From positions 144,828 to 208,827 of the forward strand of contig WBMZ01010863.1 in the NCBI GenBank assembly GCA_013400975.1: a stretch of DNA of 64,000 nucleotides, written 5' to 3'. This document shows positions 1-13,200 of the stretch, one piece after another. Source of the DNA: Atrichornis clamosus (lineage: Eukaryota; Chordata; Aves; Passeriformes; Menuridae). Under the pieces are notes generated by a model. The model worked only from the letters and a program-made list of their open reading frames with translations. It searched no databases and was not told the origin of the DNA. How positions within the stretch are numbered: the stretch's first letter is position 1; every line of letters starts with the position of its first letter. Made by a program: the position numbers and the translations under genes.

Positions 1-3000
1 ACAGTATGAGTGCTCAGCATTCTTCTAAAATCTGCATTCTTTACTTCTGCAAAATACTGGCTATCTCATTGTAAGACAGTGGTGCTGCATGCTAAAATCT
101 TTGTTTTTTCTGATGCATCCCTAAAATGAGGAAAAACCTGAGAATAGAAAACCAAAAGTATCTATGAAGCAAAAATAAAGTGTGTACCTCTAGGGCTTAG
201 AAGTAGTGTGTTAATATAACATTAGGTCTCTAGTGCAGATACACAAAACCCTCATCTTTCTAGAAGAAAAAAGCTTCTAAAATGAAAATGTCATCCTTAT
301 ATATATTCATTGTAATGTAGCCCAGGGGTTACACAGCTACATGTTTTGTAAATGTTTACAGTAAATGAGATTTGTAATGTTACAGGACTATGGGTTCTGA
401 AATAGACTTATTTCAGATAGTGCTGCTTTTAGTTATAGAGCTTTTTTTAATGTGCTGTTAGCAGTAGCCTGAGGATTGTCTCCCTGAATGCTTCAGTTAA
501 TTGGGATTCTATCCTGTCACCTCCCTGTCCCATGTCAGGCCAGTGGTACAGAGGTACAGGAACATTTTTATTACCACCCCAGGCCAGGCTAAAACTTCAG
601 CAGTGACCCAGCAAAGGCTCACAAAAGGCAGTGGTGAGGAGTGTGCTGCTGTAGCTGGAAGGTGACCTGTCAGGACACGGGATCGTGTTCTGGCTGGCCC
701 TGTGTCTGCAGGAACATGGCTGCTTCTGCTCCACTTCTTTGTACACACTGACTATGGTTGTTCTGTCAGTCATGTTTGGAAATCTCCTCCCGAGTGAAGA
801 AAGGTATTTAAAAGGGGGCAGTGAACCCTGTGAACAATTAAATCTGCACAGTCTTGGGATCCTACCATAATTCCCAAGAGCTCGTTATCTGCAGCTTGAT
901 GTTAATATTTCCTCAGACAGCAATTTCTGCTACTGATGTAGCTGTATCCTCTCTCTGCCAGTAGGTAGTGGCAGATCTGTAAGGAGACAAGATGAGCACA
1001 ATTCCAGTGTGAGAGAGGAGAACAAGGCATGCCTTCAATTCTGCAAGCCTTTGTTCCAGGAAAGCCCTCAGCTTACGAACAGGGCTGTGACCTGTCTGGC
1101 GATACTTCTTACTTTTGGTGAAACTGAAGACTGGACTTGACAAGGATAGAGGAGAAGACCTCATCATCAGTTTGATTTGTGGGGTAGGGGATTAAGAGTG
1201 GAGCTGGCTAATGGCAGCACTGTGTGTCAGTCAGTGACGATGATGTTGTTTTTTCTAGACATTCTAAGACCTTGGCTGGAGTAGCTGTCTTTTGGCTTCT
1301 ACATAGATCAATTATTTGTCACTTTCGACAGACAGTCTGTAGAAATGTGTCTACACTTTCCCCTCACACTCGAACATGCCATACATCTTCAGTGAAGTCT
1401 TGTGCCATTTTGAGTATAAGGTTCCTCCAAGGTTATTCTGTATCTGTCACTATGAAATTGACATTGTAGTGATGCAGCCACTTGCAACTAGTAAATCCAT
1501 CAGTTCAGCTCAAACCCTTTTTAGTCTCTCTGACCACTATTCTTTGAATTTTAAAGTGTCATCTTGTGAAATGGATTGGTGTCCATTTTAAGGTATGCAA
1601 CAGAAAGCAAGTATTTGCTTCATTGGTTTGTCTCTGAAGATACTGAGTTGGAGTGAATGAAATTGTAGGTAGAAATTTGCTTAATTTTGAAGAGTAGCAG
1701 CTAGTGAATCTGCTCAACTTTTGGGCATCTATCACTGATTCACAGGATAGCAAGGTTTATCACTTCAGGAAACTTCCTCACGAAGAAATGCTCTCCTAAA
1801 TACATGTAGAATATGCTGGCTACATCCCAACTGCTTTTACAAGGTGAGATGCAGAGTCATCTTAGTTGTGGACTGAGAAAAGTTTGTTTTTAGGGAAGTT
1901 GTTGAGAAAAGCACTGGCTCTTTAAAGAATTCCTTTATAGTTTTGTTTTAAAAACTTATCCCAGCTTTACTTGCAAGCTGTCTAGTGGAACAGGTTATAT
2001 TGCTAGAATGTATTTAAATTCTTCCTGAACTTGCTAAGTTCTGCTCCATAGCACAAAGTCATTGGCCGTCAAATAACTGGTCACCAAGTGACTGCCGTAA
2101 CCCAAGACCGTCTGCCTACCAGAGCACGTAGTTTAGACTCTGTGTGCAGTGGTGGAGCAGATAGCTCAAACCTACCTCAGCTCTTTCTCCACAGGCTTCC
2201 CAAAGTATGCTTCCTGAATAGTCTGTTAGAGCTTTTCTGTGGAGCTTATTTCCTTCAGCACCTAGTACCATCAGACATAAATTGTTCCTCTTTGGGCATA
2301 GCATGGTGTCCTGCCTCATGCTGCTTTTTCTTAGTTTCTTTTCAGTATCCTTCCTGAACAAACTTCCATTCATATGAGCAGCAAGCTAATAAATCCTGTA
2401 GACAGTCTCTTTTCCTAAGCCAAGCAGAGCAGTGATAGTCTAATGATCATTTCTCTCTTGTGTGTTTTACTGATTGCATGGTAATGTAGGTTGGTGATTT
2501 AGTACAGCCATATTAAGCAAACTTAGGTTATGTCTTGTTTCATGTTTTTGTTTGTATGTGGCCCTAGGTGAAAACCAATCTTGGTTCTTGAATCAACATC
2601 AGAGTTGCTTATGCTGATACAATTATTGTTTCCTTCTCTACCCCACAGTTAATTTTCGGAATGATGATGTCTGTTCAGCAAATTTGCCACAGGCATTGGG
2701 AGAGCTTTTGAGCTGGGATGAGATACCCTGCTTTGATGATGGCCTCTCATTCTCCTTTCTTTCAAACAGATCTCTTACAGTTGACCACTAGATGATCTTT
2801 TTTTCCTCGACCAAGTGTCTTTAGCTGCCTTAAATGCAATTATATTTGTGGCTTCATCTTCATTTCACTTCTTTGCATAGTTAACTAAGCTAATTTGACA
2901 TTTTTTTAGTTTCTGTGTTCACCTCTGTGATGGTGTTCTCAGACTTAAGGAACTGTTGTTTCCCTTTTTTCCCCTCAAACTGAGAAGGTATTGCATTCCT

Positions 3001-3312
3001 TGCAGAAGAGCACACTGGCAATGTACTGCAGTATTAGAGAGGGACTGTTGTTTGGACCCACACTTGTAAAATCGGGACAGATTCATTTGCACTTGCCTAA
3101 GCTCTTTTGTTAGTATTGCTTAAGTCATGTCCCCAGACAATGAACTGTTCCCGTTTGACTCTTTTACTGATGTACCAGCCTTACAGCAGACTGACAACCA
3201 GACAAAGGAAGCAGATGGGACTTCTCCTGTTTTGAGCCAACTAGTTCTGGGAAGGCAACCTCTTGGAGGGTGTTGGGGCATGAAGATCTAATATCTGTTA
3301 GAGAAGAGAAGG
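1..3312. other. Non-coding stretch, no clear feature
   Basis: AT-moderate unique-looking DNA with only short open frames. A good acceptor-like site (CTACCCCACAG) ends at 2648 and is followed by 46 open codons to a TAG at 2789, but no donor is visible and the peptide is not recognised. Nothing else could be supported. Confidence 0.6.
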
Positions 3313-3450
3313 TAAGGAGATTCAAAACAAATAATGAAGTTCAACAAAGGCAAGTGTAGAGCCGTGCACCTAGCAAGGAATATGTACCAGTAAAACTTAA
3401 GGGTTGACCTCTGGAAAGCACCTGGGGGTGCTTGGTTAAAAATCTCTGCT
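3313..3450 (+). mobile_element. CR1 LINE fragment (internal, 3' half)
   Basis: The stretch containing GAAGTTCAACAAAGGCAAGT, then GTGCACCTAG, GGGTTGACCTCTGGAAAGCA and CCTGGGGGTGCTTGGTT follows the order of the C-terminal reverse-transcriptase part of avian CR1. CR1 is a non-LTR retrotransposon. The copy is old: it has many substitutions, a small deletion just before CCTGGGGG, and no 3' end. Confidence 0.8.
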
Positions 3451-6400
3451 TAAAAAGGCTTTTTACCTGTAGTGTTTAACACAGTAGAGGAAAGTACTTA
3501 CTATTTTAATACTCATGGGTCTTATTCTCATTGGTAGTGACTCAGTTATGGCCCTTAATTTCTAATCTCAACTTGTTTGGTTGTCATTTGTTGCCAGTAG
3601 TTTGATGTGTAATAAAAGACAAATGTTAAAATTTCCAAAGTTTGCAGAATCCAGACATCGAAGGACCTGCTTGAGCAGACTGACCTGAGAAATGGACGAG
3701 GGAGGGAAAGGGATATGCATTGTATGGGATGTATGTTGTTAATTGAAAAGGAAAAAACAAACAGGAATGTTCCTAACCAGACGTAACATTGCAAAGCTTT
3801 TGTCTGGCAGGATCTTCTGACTGACGCTTCTAAAAAGAATATACTTCTTTGTATGAAAGCATAACTTTTTTTCTCAACAACATGCATGTGATGCAAGTGA
3901 AAAATACACTGTTGGTGAAGGCCAGAGCAAACTCTGCAGCTGAACACCACATATACATAGTGCAGCCATTGCTTTGGCAATTAATGCATGGAACGGGGCG
4001 ATCACACTGTTGGAACAAAACTAGAGAAGGTTCAACCTTCCAGACCTGTGTCATTTGGAGTAGGGGTCTGAGGTGTGCAGAGAAATGTGCTGTGCTCCCG
4101 TGTCAGTGCAGGCACCAACTCTGATGGCATAGCCTCCCATCTGCAGCAAGACTTCCACTAATGCTTCTGTGGGACAGCTTTGTTCCAGAGGCAAAATAGA
4201 TTAGCATAAGTACAGTCTGCATCATCAAAATTATCTGGTGTCTTTTTATTTGTGCCATTGAGCCCTAATGGTAGCAAGTGTGGATTTATTTTGAAAGCAC
4301 AAGGCAATGCACAATACCTGAACCTTGTTTGTCATAGCATGTGTCTGTGGAATACATGAGGTACAAGAGAAAGTCAAGCGTGATATCCCTTGAGGAAAGC
4401 TGGAGGGGGATGTAAATAGGGTGGGAATGGAAGTAACAGGGTTTTTGCAGGATCCATGTGATATGGAAACAGCAGAAAAAACTTCTTTTTCCCTATGTTA
4501 AGAATTGTTAAACTTCAAAGGATCTTGCAGCAAAATTGTGTTGTAGTCCACTTAACCATTCCTCGCTGTCCCTACCAGTCTCTTTTGGGCCTGTGGGTCT
4601 GTCTAGATCTCTAATCTTAATTTCCCTTTATATAAGTTTTTTAAAAAAAGGGAATTGCAGTTCTGAGAATAGTAACAGGAACAGCATGTTCACAGGCTCT
4701 GAAGATGGAGGTCACCTAGCCCACTGGAGCGTGTAAAAGCTGCACTTCACGTTGGGTTCTTGGCAGTTGATAAGCCAAGAAGAAACTGCTGGCTAGTTAT
4801 TCCATTTCTGTTAATGCGTGTGTCAAAAGTCAGATCAGCTTCCAATTTTGATCACTGTGATTAAGGGAAAATGAGTATTGTAAAACAGTTAGAACAAGTC
4901 CACCTCTTCTTGAAAATGTGTTGTGATACATCTGTGCTGAGATTTAACTGGCAGGAATTGCCACTTCAGGATGCAAAACCTGAAGATACAGTCTAGAATT
5001 CTGCAAAACACTAGCCATTCCTCTGGTGCTCTGATGGAATAAAATGTCATAGAGCCCCTTGTTTTCATCATTTCCAGCAGAGCCAAACCCTTTGCTGGAT
5101 GCACCTTAGAAAGCATATCACAAAAGCAATTCTGTGAAAAGAATGTCTTGTACTTTTTGCAAAAATTAGGGCAAAGTGATTGTGAAAATAACTGAGATGA
5201 TCCATGCTGTGCATGTTAGAATTATTATAAAGAGATTATCTGGTTATGGGAGAATGTTTTATTTGGATTATGTAGCTACATAGAATTTATAATTCATGCA
5301 TTCTGCAGGAGAAAGGTTCCCCAGTGCTGCAGTGGCAAATGTCAGATATGAGCTTTTATTAACTCTAAGGTTCTATATTTGCAACATTGAATTCTCAAAG
5401 ATTAATCCCTGAATTTTGGTAGAAAATTTCTTCACACAGAGACCAACCCAGCAAAAAAAGTTTGTCCCATGAAGTTAGCTGGTAGTACACGTTAAATCTC
5501 GAGGTGCTTCTTTATTGACTTTTGGAGGTGTGAAGATTGCAGTGCTTGCTCCTTGGTTTGTGACCATAAGCTGTGGTCACTGGTTTGACAAATGGGTGAG
5601 TTAGGTGCACACTTCAGCTCTTTCCAGGGACTGGGACCCTGGTTGTTGGGTCTGCATATGAGATGGAGAAGGTGTGTGTGTAGAGGACACCGTCTCTCTC
5701 TTCAACTTTGATCTGGAAACTAGTATTCCATGATGTCAACTCTTAATAGTCACAAAGTTTCCCCTTGCTTATCCAAATGATAAACGTTTGAATCAGTATT
5801 TAGTACTATGTGCATCACAGTGATGGTTTTTGGGAAGCTGGTGGCTAATGTCCTAGCACCTGGCTGGAGAGGCACTAGGTGCTTTTACTGACATTAAAGG
5901 TGTGTGTTTGATGCTAGCTCACTTCACTTCCTTCTTCTTATTAAGCTGCAGATATTTGACAGTGGCGGTGATGCTGAATGACCATGGATAATTCTGTAAA
6001 AAACTGTGACATTATTCTGTCATTGCAGATTTACTTGATTGCACAAGGTCCTGACAGCTTTTGCAAATCCTAATTGCTTTGAGGATCAAACATTTTATTT
6101 CTGGTTTCTGATTTGGCTATTGTGAAAGATTCATCAGAATTATAGGAACATACAAAGTTTTTTTAGGAGACATGTAGGAATTCAAAACCAGATCGTGATG
6201 CATTTTTGTTACCAACTGGCCTAGAAAGAAAGAGGGTTTGTGGTTTTGAAAGATTTTCAGATGGCCACTGAGGTCTGGCTTGCTATAATAATTATTACCT
6301 GGGAGAAAGCTAGATGCTTTTACCACAGGTATCCTGTGTTGGTAACTTGGTTGGTAGATACTGCAGAAGCACCAACCGGGAGACTTTGCATAAATTCAGA

Positions 6401-7675
6401 ATTCATTAACATCACAGGGAATTGCCAGCAGTCAATTGCAATGGTGATAACGTTTTCATGCTGACACACAGAGAGCCAGGAGGCATGGGTGAAGCAGGTC
6501 TGCTAAATACTGCTCCAAGCTTGATGTTCTGAAGTGTATTAGACCCTTGCTGAGTTTTTATCCCCTTGATATTGCACACTTGTTCTTTTGGTTTAGCAGG
6601 GCTGGAAAACTTCCTCTTAATAGTCTGAAGCTGTACTTCAGCCTGTGGTCTTAATTGATAAACATGACAAATCCTTTAATTTTTCAAGACTAAAGTCAGT
6701 TCATCCCTTCTACTATGCAAAAATAGAAGTGCTCTTCCTTGGGCATTACTAGGGCATGGGATTTAATTCTGCTGACTACCACTGATGGTAAAAACAAAAG
6801 GTTCAGCTCATCTGGTAAATCATATGAAATTCAATGGTAGTCACTTCCAAATGAGTATTTTGGTAATTTTAGTAGTCCTCATTCAGCTTTTTCTTTTGGA
6901 GTAACAAACACAACGTGTCTAAGTTAGTTTTTAGATCTGTGCCTGTTCTTCAAAGACAGGGCTTCCCTGACACGCTGTAGTGCTACCCATCCTGTATTGC
7001 AGTGATTAGTGAATGTCCTTATGGATCTCTCACTGCCACCAGAATCCTCTCAAACTTCAAAATACTGTTAGGCATATGGGAATGCCATCCTTTACTCAAA
7101 CAATTAGCCCTTAGGTGTGTCAGTTGCCTCTTTGTATTGCTGGGTCAGATTTTTCAAAAGTTACTTGTCCTTTCCTGAGATTCCAGATAAGTTCTGCTGT
7201 ATTTGTCAGCGTGATGTCCAGTTAATGCCTCGACTGTTTGCCCATAGCCAAAGTCTGTTGTCAGCAAACACCACCTGAACTCGAGTCTCACTGTGGATCA
7301 GATGGTGCAGGCAGTGCTTGGGTGGTGAGCACGTACAGCACTAAACCACAGCTACTTGGTTAGTTTTCAGTGAGGTTCCTGTCTGAAAGAGAGGACTGTG
7401 CCGAGGTCCCTTGAGTGGTGGTGGAATGTACAGTCCCCATAACAGGGCAAGAGGCACCTAACAAGCATGGTCTTGATGGGATAAAAACTATGTATGGTTA
7501 GGATTGAGAATAACCCTCTCATAAAGGGTGTCTAGTTAGACACTTTGTGAAGGCTAGAAAGACCAGGTGGATGTCTTCTGGAGTTACTTCTGTCTTGCAG
7601 GAACTTTTTTAAAAATAAAAACCTGGAAGTATAAAAACTTAGAAAGAGGAGTTGTTGCACCTCTCAGACAAGGAC
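3451..7675. other. Non-coding stretch, no clear feature
   Basis: No exon or repeat family recognised. A small inverted repeat (GTGACCA / TGGTCAC, 7-base loop) sits at 5560-5580. An OCT-like TTTGCATAA lies near 6385 in an AT-rich patch. Open frames here are short and unrelated to known domains. Confidence 0.6.
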
Positions 7676-8033
7676 AGCTAAGAGTTGGGATTGTTCTGCC
7701 TGGAGAAGACCTTGAGGGTGACCTAATTGCAGTCTTCTAGTACCTAAAGGGAGACTACAAGAACTATGGAGAATGACTTTTTACAAGGGCAGGTGGTGAC
7801 AGGACAAGGAGGAATGGCTTTACACTGAAAGAGAGTAGGCTGAGATTAGATATTAGGAAGCAATTCTTTAGTGTGAGGGTGGTGAGGCCCTGGCACAGGT
7901 TGCCCAGCAACACTGTGGATGCCCCATCCCTGGGAGTGTTCAAGGCCAGACTGCGTGAGGCTCTGACCAACGTGGTGTAGGGGAAGGTGCCCCTGCTCAT
8001 GGCAAGGGGCTTAGAACAAGATTATCTTTTTTT
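7676..8033 (+). mobile_element. CR1 LINE fragment (3' region)
   Basis: A nearly continuous match to the avian CR1 3' region. It runs from GGGATTGTTCTGCCTGGAGA through GGTGGTGAGGCCCTGGCACA and GGTTGCCCAGCAAC to GATGCCCCATCCCTGGGAGT and GTTCAAGGCCAGACTG. It breaks off at about AGATTATCTTTT, just before the usual terminal octamer repeats. The reverse-strand open frame over it is not a gene. Confidence 0.93.
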
Positions 8034-9596
8034 AATAGAGGTCTCTCCTCTCTGGTGTTGATAGAATTCTACCACTATGATGATTTGATGCTGAATAGAT
8101 GTTTTTCTTTCAGCTTTTCTCTCTGGTTTCATATCCCTCATGTCTCTGAAGTCAAGAAATAAAACACAAAAGAGAAACCTTTATCGTTTTGTTTTGTTCC
8201 AAACCTCAGTTGGTAGGTCTATGAGAAGAGCAACATCCTTCCTTGAAATTTGCCTTATTATTATGAGGTTGGTGTGAAGGAATGATTGAGATTCTTACAT
8301 CTGCCAGTGCAGAGAAAATTACTTTTATATGTTGCTTTGAGTTATTGAAGTGCCGGAACTTCTGGTGAGGAGGGTGTGACTAGTCCTACTTGAGACGCTG
8401 GGCATCACTCCGGTTTTTCCTCAGGTACTAGATGCTGGCTTTGGTACTGCAACAAGCTTTTGTTGGCCACTAGATGTTTCCCTTCCAGCAGTACTTGTAG
8501 TGGGTGAAATATTAGAGCTTTACGTGTCAATGCAAGTATCTAAAAGAAATATTGCCTGACATGGCTCTGGTGAAACAGAAGGGGTTTCACAGTGCATTTG
8601 CTAGCTGTAATAGTGCACAGACATTTCAGTTTAAGGAAAATCAGTTTGTATGTGTACAGTGCAGTGGCTGGTTTTTAACATCCTCACCATGTGTTTAAGC
8701 TCTGTTTACATATTGTGTAAACCTAGCTGCCTTGCCCCTGCATGCTTCTGTCACTTGTTCCACAGCAAATAGTATGGTCACAGTCTTGAATGTTATAGCC
8801 AGAGGTGAGTTTGTGGTCATACATGCCAGGATATATCAGAGGACAGGACACCAAACAGGCCCAGTGTTAGGCTGTGAATCATACTGCACACTGAGCGAGT
8901 CTTGTGTTAAAGCTTTTGGAAACAAACCAGTGGTTAAAAGCTAGGTTAAAGTTGCTGGTAAAGCAAGTAGGAAGGATTCATTTCTGATCACCAGAGAGGT
9001 TGGTCTCAGAAGTCATTATCTCCTTCTCATAACTTGGAGAAGGATTTCTATAGATTTTGCAGTGTTTGTGGTGCCAAGCCTTTTCTCTGTGACTTTTCTC
9101 ACCAGCCACAGGATAGCCTTTACTGTACTGAATGCCCCTTGAATTACAGAAGCCAGGTAGTAGCAAGAACAACAGCCAATATTATTTAGAGTGCTTTCTT
9201 ATAAATATTTTCCCCAGCTTTTATAGAATGTGCCAATGGCTTAATGTGTCACATCCTATTTTTAATGCAAACAGCTCCCTTCTGGATACCTAAAGTTATC
9301 TAGAAAATGGCCAAGAGATACAGCAGCTTTCTGGGCTTGGTGTTTAGATTGGAGAAATTAAGCTGCATTACAAGGTTCAGTGAATAGGAACATGGACTGC
9401 CTCACGGTGGCTTTGTTGCAGGCTTGCCATCTGGCTAATTATCCAGCGGATGGTGGGAGGCCTGTGTGGTGGTTCCTTTCCTACCTGCAAACCTCTGACG
9501 ACTTTGGTTATGCTGGAGTACTTCAGGTGCTTCAGGGCTTGCAAGGTAAAGCCTTCCTGTAAGCTGTCTTGGCATAGCAGGTACACATGTAGCAGT

Positions 9597-9657
9597 TAAG
9601 AGTTGGACTCAATGATCCTTGTAGGCCCCTTCCAACTCAGAATATTCGGTGATTCCC
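9597..9657 (+). mobile_element. CR1 3' tail fragment
   Basis: GAGTTGGACTCAATGATCCT followed by GGCCCCTTCCAACTCAGAAT and GGTGATTCC is the end of a CR1 element in sense orientation. The terminal octamers are degraded. Nothing upstream of about 9597 can be aligned by eye, so this is a strongly 5'-truncated copy. Confidence 0.82.
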
Positions 9658-10235
9658 TGTTTAAGGTAAAACTTGCACCAGAACTCCATCTACTATAGTC
9701 TGCTGAGGGAATGAGTTATAAAAACAATGCAAAAGTTTTCTTCTCTCCTCCAGAATGCTGGGGTCTGTCCTATCTGTGAACCTGTCTCTGCTAAAGAATT
9801 ACTGAAGAAGGGTTGAACGTGGACAACTGGTGCTGAAGGGCTTTAGTTCCATCTCAAAATGTGTAGAAGGTGGGTAGGAGTCACAGAAACATTCTCATGA
9901 GCCAGTATCAGTAAAATTTTCTGGTCACTGTGGGAGACTTTTTGCTAAGACTTCCAGGAAGGAGGCTCATGGTCTTCTAGGTTGTTCTTTGTAAGGTTTA
10001 AATTTTCTATATGCAGCGTTGATTAAGAACAGGATAATTTTATAGTGCTGCACCTCAATATCTTTAAGTCTGTTAAAGATATCTTTAAGGATGTTAGAAA
10101 AGTAGCTCTTGAACCTGAGTTGTATGTAAATGTCAGCTCTGTGTTAAGAGTAAACCTCTGGTTGGATGTGCATTCAGTTAAGATTGATTAAAATCGCAGT
10201 CTCCATTAAGTAGAATCTGGCGATAGTGCCCTTTT

Positions 10236-10250
10236 GTTGCTATGGGCAAC
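10236..10250. promoter_or_regulatory. RFX X-box-like motif
   Basis: GTTGCTATGGGCAAC fits the RFX X-box pattern (GTNRCC, 0-3 base spacer, RGYAAC) with one deviation in the first half-site. RFX factors drive ciliary genes, and the neighbour expected beyond FAM219A in vertebrates, DNAI1, is a ciliary dynein gene. A single motif of this length can occur by chance. Confidence 0.35.
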
Positions 10251-13200
10251 CAACATATTGTAAACTCACTGAATATTACATTTATATTTAATGTTTCCAC
10301 TGTCTTTCTGGTACAAACAAGATTTCTTCGCATAGATGAGGAGAGCTCTGACAGCCCTTTGAGGACACTGAAACAGTGCTAACAAGATCAGGGATTTAGA
10401 TGTCTGTTCTCAATTGATTATTTTTAAAATGTCTTTCTACTGTGAAACATGTTTTCTCTTTAAGTCTGTCTTTCCTTTGCTTCCTGGAGTGGTCAGGGAC
10501 ATTGGAACCACACAATGCCCACCTTCTGTGTCTAACGTTAAAACATGGATTTGGGGTTCACATTTAAGTGAACTTCTCTGAGGTTCTGGCAGGTCTCCCT
10601 GTGGAATTACTCGCAGTCTCCTAAGAAACCAGCAAGGCAGAGGAGAGTGAAACAAGACTAAATTAATGAACTGGTCATGTGAACTTTCCGTTGGAGCTCA
10701 GTTGCTCATGCCTCTCCTAGATGCCGTGGGGATTCTCCAATAAAAACAACTCAAAGAAAAATTAATCCTATCCTGACAATGAAACAGTCTAGGGAACCTT
10801 ACAGCTCCTGAGAGCTAGACACTGATGTTCCAGAGATGATCTCTAATGTAAAGTAGCAGCATTGATTTTTGTCTTCCTAACTTCTGGTTGTTCCTGCTAA
10901 AGTCAGATGCTGGTCAGCAGCCGTTGTGGGCTAGAAATATCCTTTTGTGAGTGTGACATCTACATCCTCTGTTCTCTGTGAACACCAGTCCTCCTGTTCC
11001 TGCAGACAGGATGTTACAAGCTAACTTGATACAGGACCTACAATTCTGAAATTATTTTACTTTTATATAAGCAAGAAGTACATGAATGTACCTTTACCAG
11101 ATATAAAAATTATTTCTATAACAATTTTTCTCTTAAACCTGAATGATTTGTCTGTGTCCATTAGCTAACTGGCATGGAACTACTTCTTTCATTATGAGCT
11201 ATGTATCATTTTATTCTAATGGGTTTTTTAAATCTCTTTATTGGAAGGAACCTCCTGTCCACTATGGAATATGATGTGATGTAGGCAGCTGTTGATTTCT
11301 GGTGGTGGCTGTTAAAACCGCATGAGAAAATGGGTGGGGATGTGGTGCTGTTCTCCATTTCCAGGAACATCTCAGTGTGCATCCATCCTGTAACCACAAC
11401 AACACGACAGCATAGTGTAGAGATGCCTGAATTAATGTTAAGATAAGCATATCTGTCCAGACATGCCAGCATGGAGCCTTCCAGGACTGCAGAGTCCACC
11501 CCAGAAGTCGGGTAATTTAGCCTTCAGTGAGCTTTGTGCTTTTTCATGAAAATATACCTCAGGTAACTTGTTTAAAGGTAAGTAGAGTTGTCTTTCAATT
11601 GCACTGCGCTAACTCAGATAGTACTGAGCCCCTCAGAGCACTGAAAATTTTTCAGCCACTTGAAAGAGATTTGCCTCTAAGCTATGCAAGAGCACATGCT
11701 GGTCGTGCAGTGGTTGTAATGCCTCTTGCTCTTGTGTCTTCATTTGCTGCAAATTCCAGTTACTTCCAGCAAGGTTTCATGTGGAGAGAGAGTCAGGAGG
11801 GAGATTATTTGATGTCCACTTATTTGACTTTAGTTTTATGTGTCCTAAAGGATGTGTTTTGTATGTAACTACAGGGGTTGCAGCATGGAAACCTGAGTAC
11901 AAGTTGCTTTGCTTAAGAAATAGGGAAAAAAATGTGGTTTCTCCTAACAGTTATTCATGGAACTAAACTGTAATTAAATTTCCAAGCAAATTTTAAGTGC
12001 AATAGGAGATTGCATAGAGCTGTGCATCTTTCTTATTTGTTCAAGGCAGTGATTACTGGGGGCAACCTGTAGAGCTTTTGGAGATTAACAGGATTGCCAG
12101 CTATGCTGCCATATTTCCTCCTAAAAAACTATTTGGAAGGTGTTTCAGTAGGAGGATTTTTTTGCATCCTGCAGCTGTTGGGAAAATGTTACAGAACAGA
12201 GCAAGCTATGTGGATTGGCCTCTGGTATCTGTTCTGGTTTTTCTTGGAATAGTTTTACTCAGTAAACATTTTTCAAATAGTTTTGGTGATTTCTGTAAAT
12301 GACTGCTATGCTGCCATGGTGTGCTAAGCTCCAGAGAAAACTGGAAACAATGGAAGAGCTCAACAATGCCCCCATGATAAGATGTAAATTACCTGTATGC
12401 CTTGGCTGTGCCTATGAAGTGAATGAATGGGTAGGCAAATAGAGATTTAAGTGAAGATTTCTCCAGGTGATTGTGGAGGGCTGGGTTCAACTGAGAAACT
12501 ACATGGCACTTTTTTTCTAATAAGTATTTGTTTCAGGAGAGTAACATCAAATACAGTGAATATGTGAGTTAAAATACAAGCCTCTGCTAACCATTGCTGG
12601 GTCAGTGTGTTGTGTGGAAGAAAGGTTTCTGAAAAATTGTTGCGAATTCGTTGTAGTATGGATGTGCCTTGGTTCTGGCTAAGAGCTGCAATGCAGGTTT
12701 TGTTTCTTAGGGCAAGTAGCCCTGAAGGACTGAATATGCAGTGTCATTTCCTGGCCAGTCTTGTAAGGTTGGACTCTATGACACAGCCTTTTTCTTCCCA
12801 GACATCCATACAGCTGTGCTCACCAGAGATTTGAAGCTTTCCTGCCCTTGGAGGGGGTTTGGTTGAAACTTTCTCTTGATTAAGACATCATTATTTTTCA
12901 TGGTGGTTCTGCAGATCAGCTAGTTTGCTTTCAAAGAGACCACTAAAGATGCCTGTCTTAAGCTGTGTTCTTGCTTGTACTGCTTCAGGTTGCCGTGGGG
13001 TCAGATCCTACTTTAAATACTGGGATACAGCCAGGTGTGTGCTTGTGTGCAATTGCAGGTTTCTCTGTCTTTGGTGTGAGAAACACCAAGCTTTGTGTGT
13101 GTCTGCAAGAGACTGGAGGTGCAGCAGCTAAGGAGAGATGGCTGTAAGGGGTTTGTGTGTAGCTGTCTGCAAGGGGTGACAGAGCGTGCCAGCACACAGG

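Noticed and set aside
5560..5580. Inverted repeat GTGACCA / TGGTCAC
   Set aside because: A seven-base stem is expected by chance in 64 kb and does not extend.
12760..12800. AAGGTTGGACTCTATGAC resembling a CR1 3' end
   Set aside because: Too short, and neither flank matches CR1.
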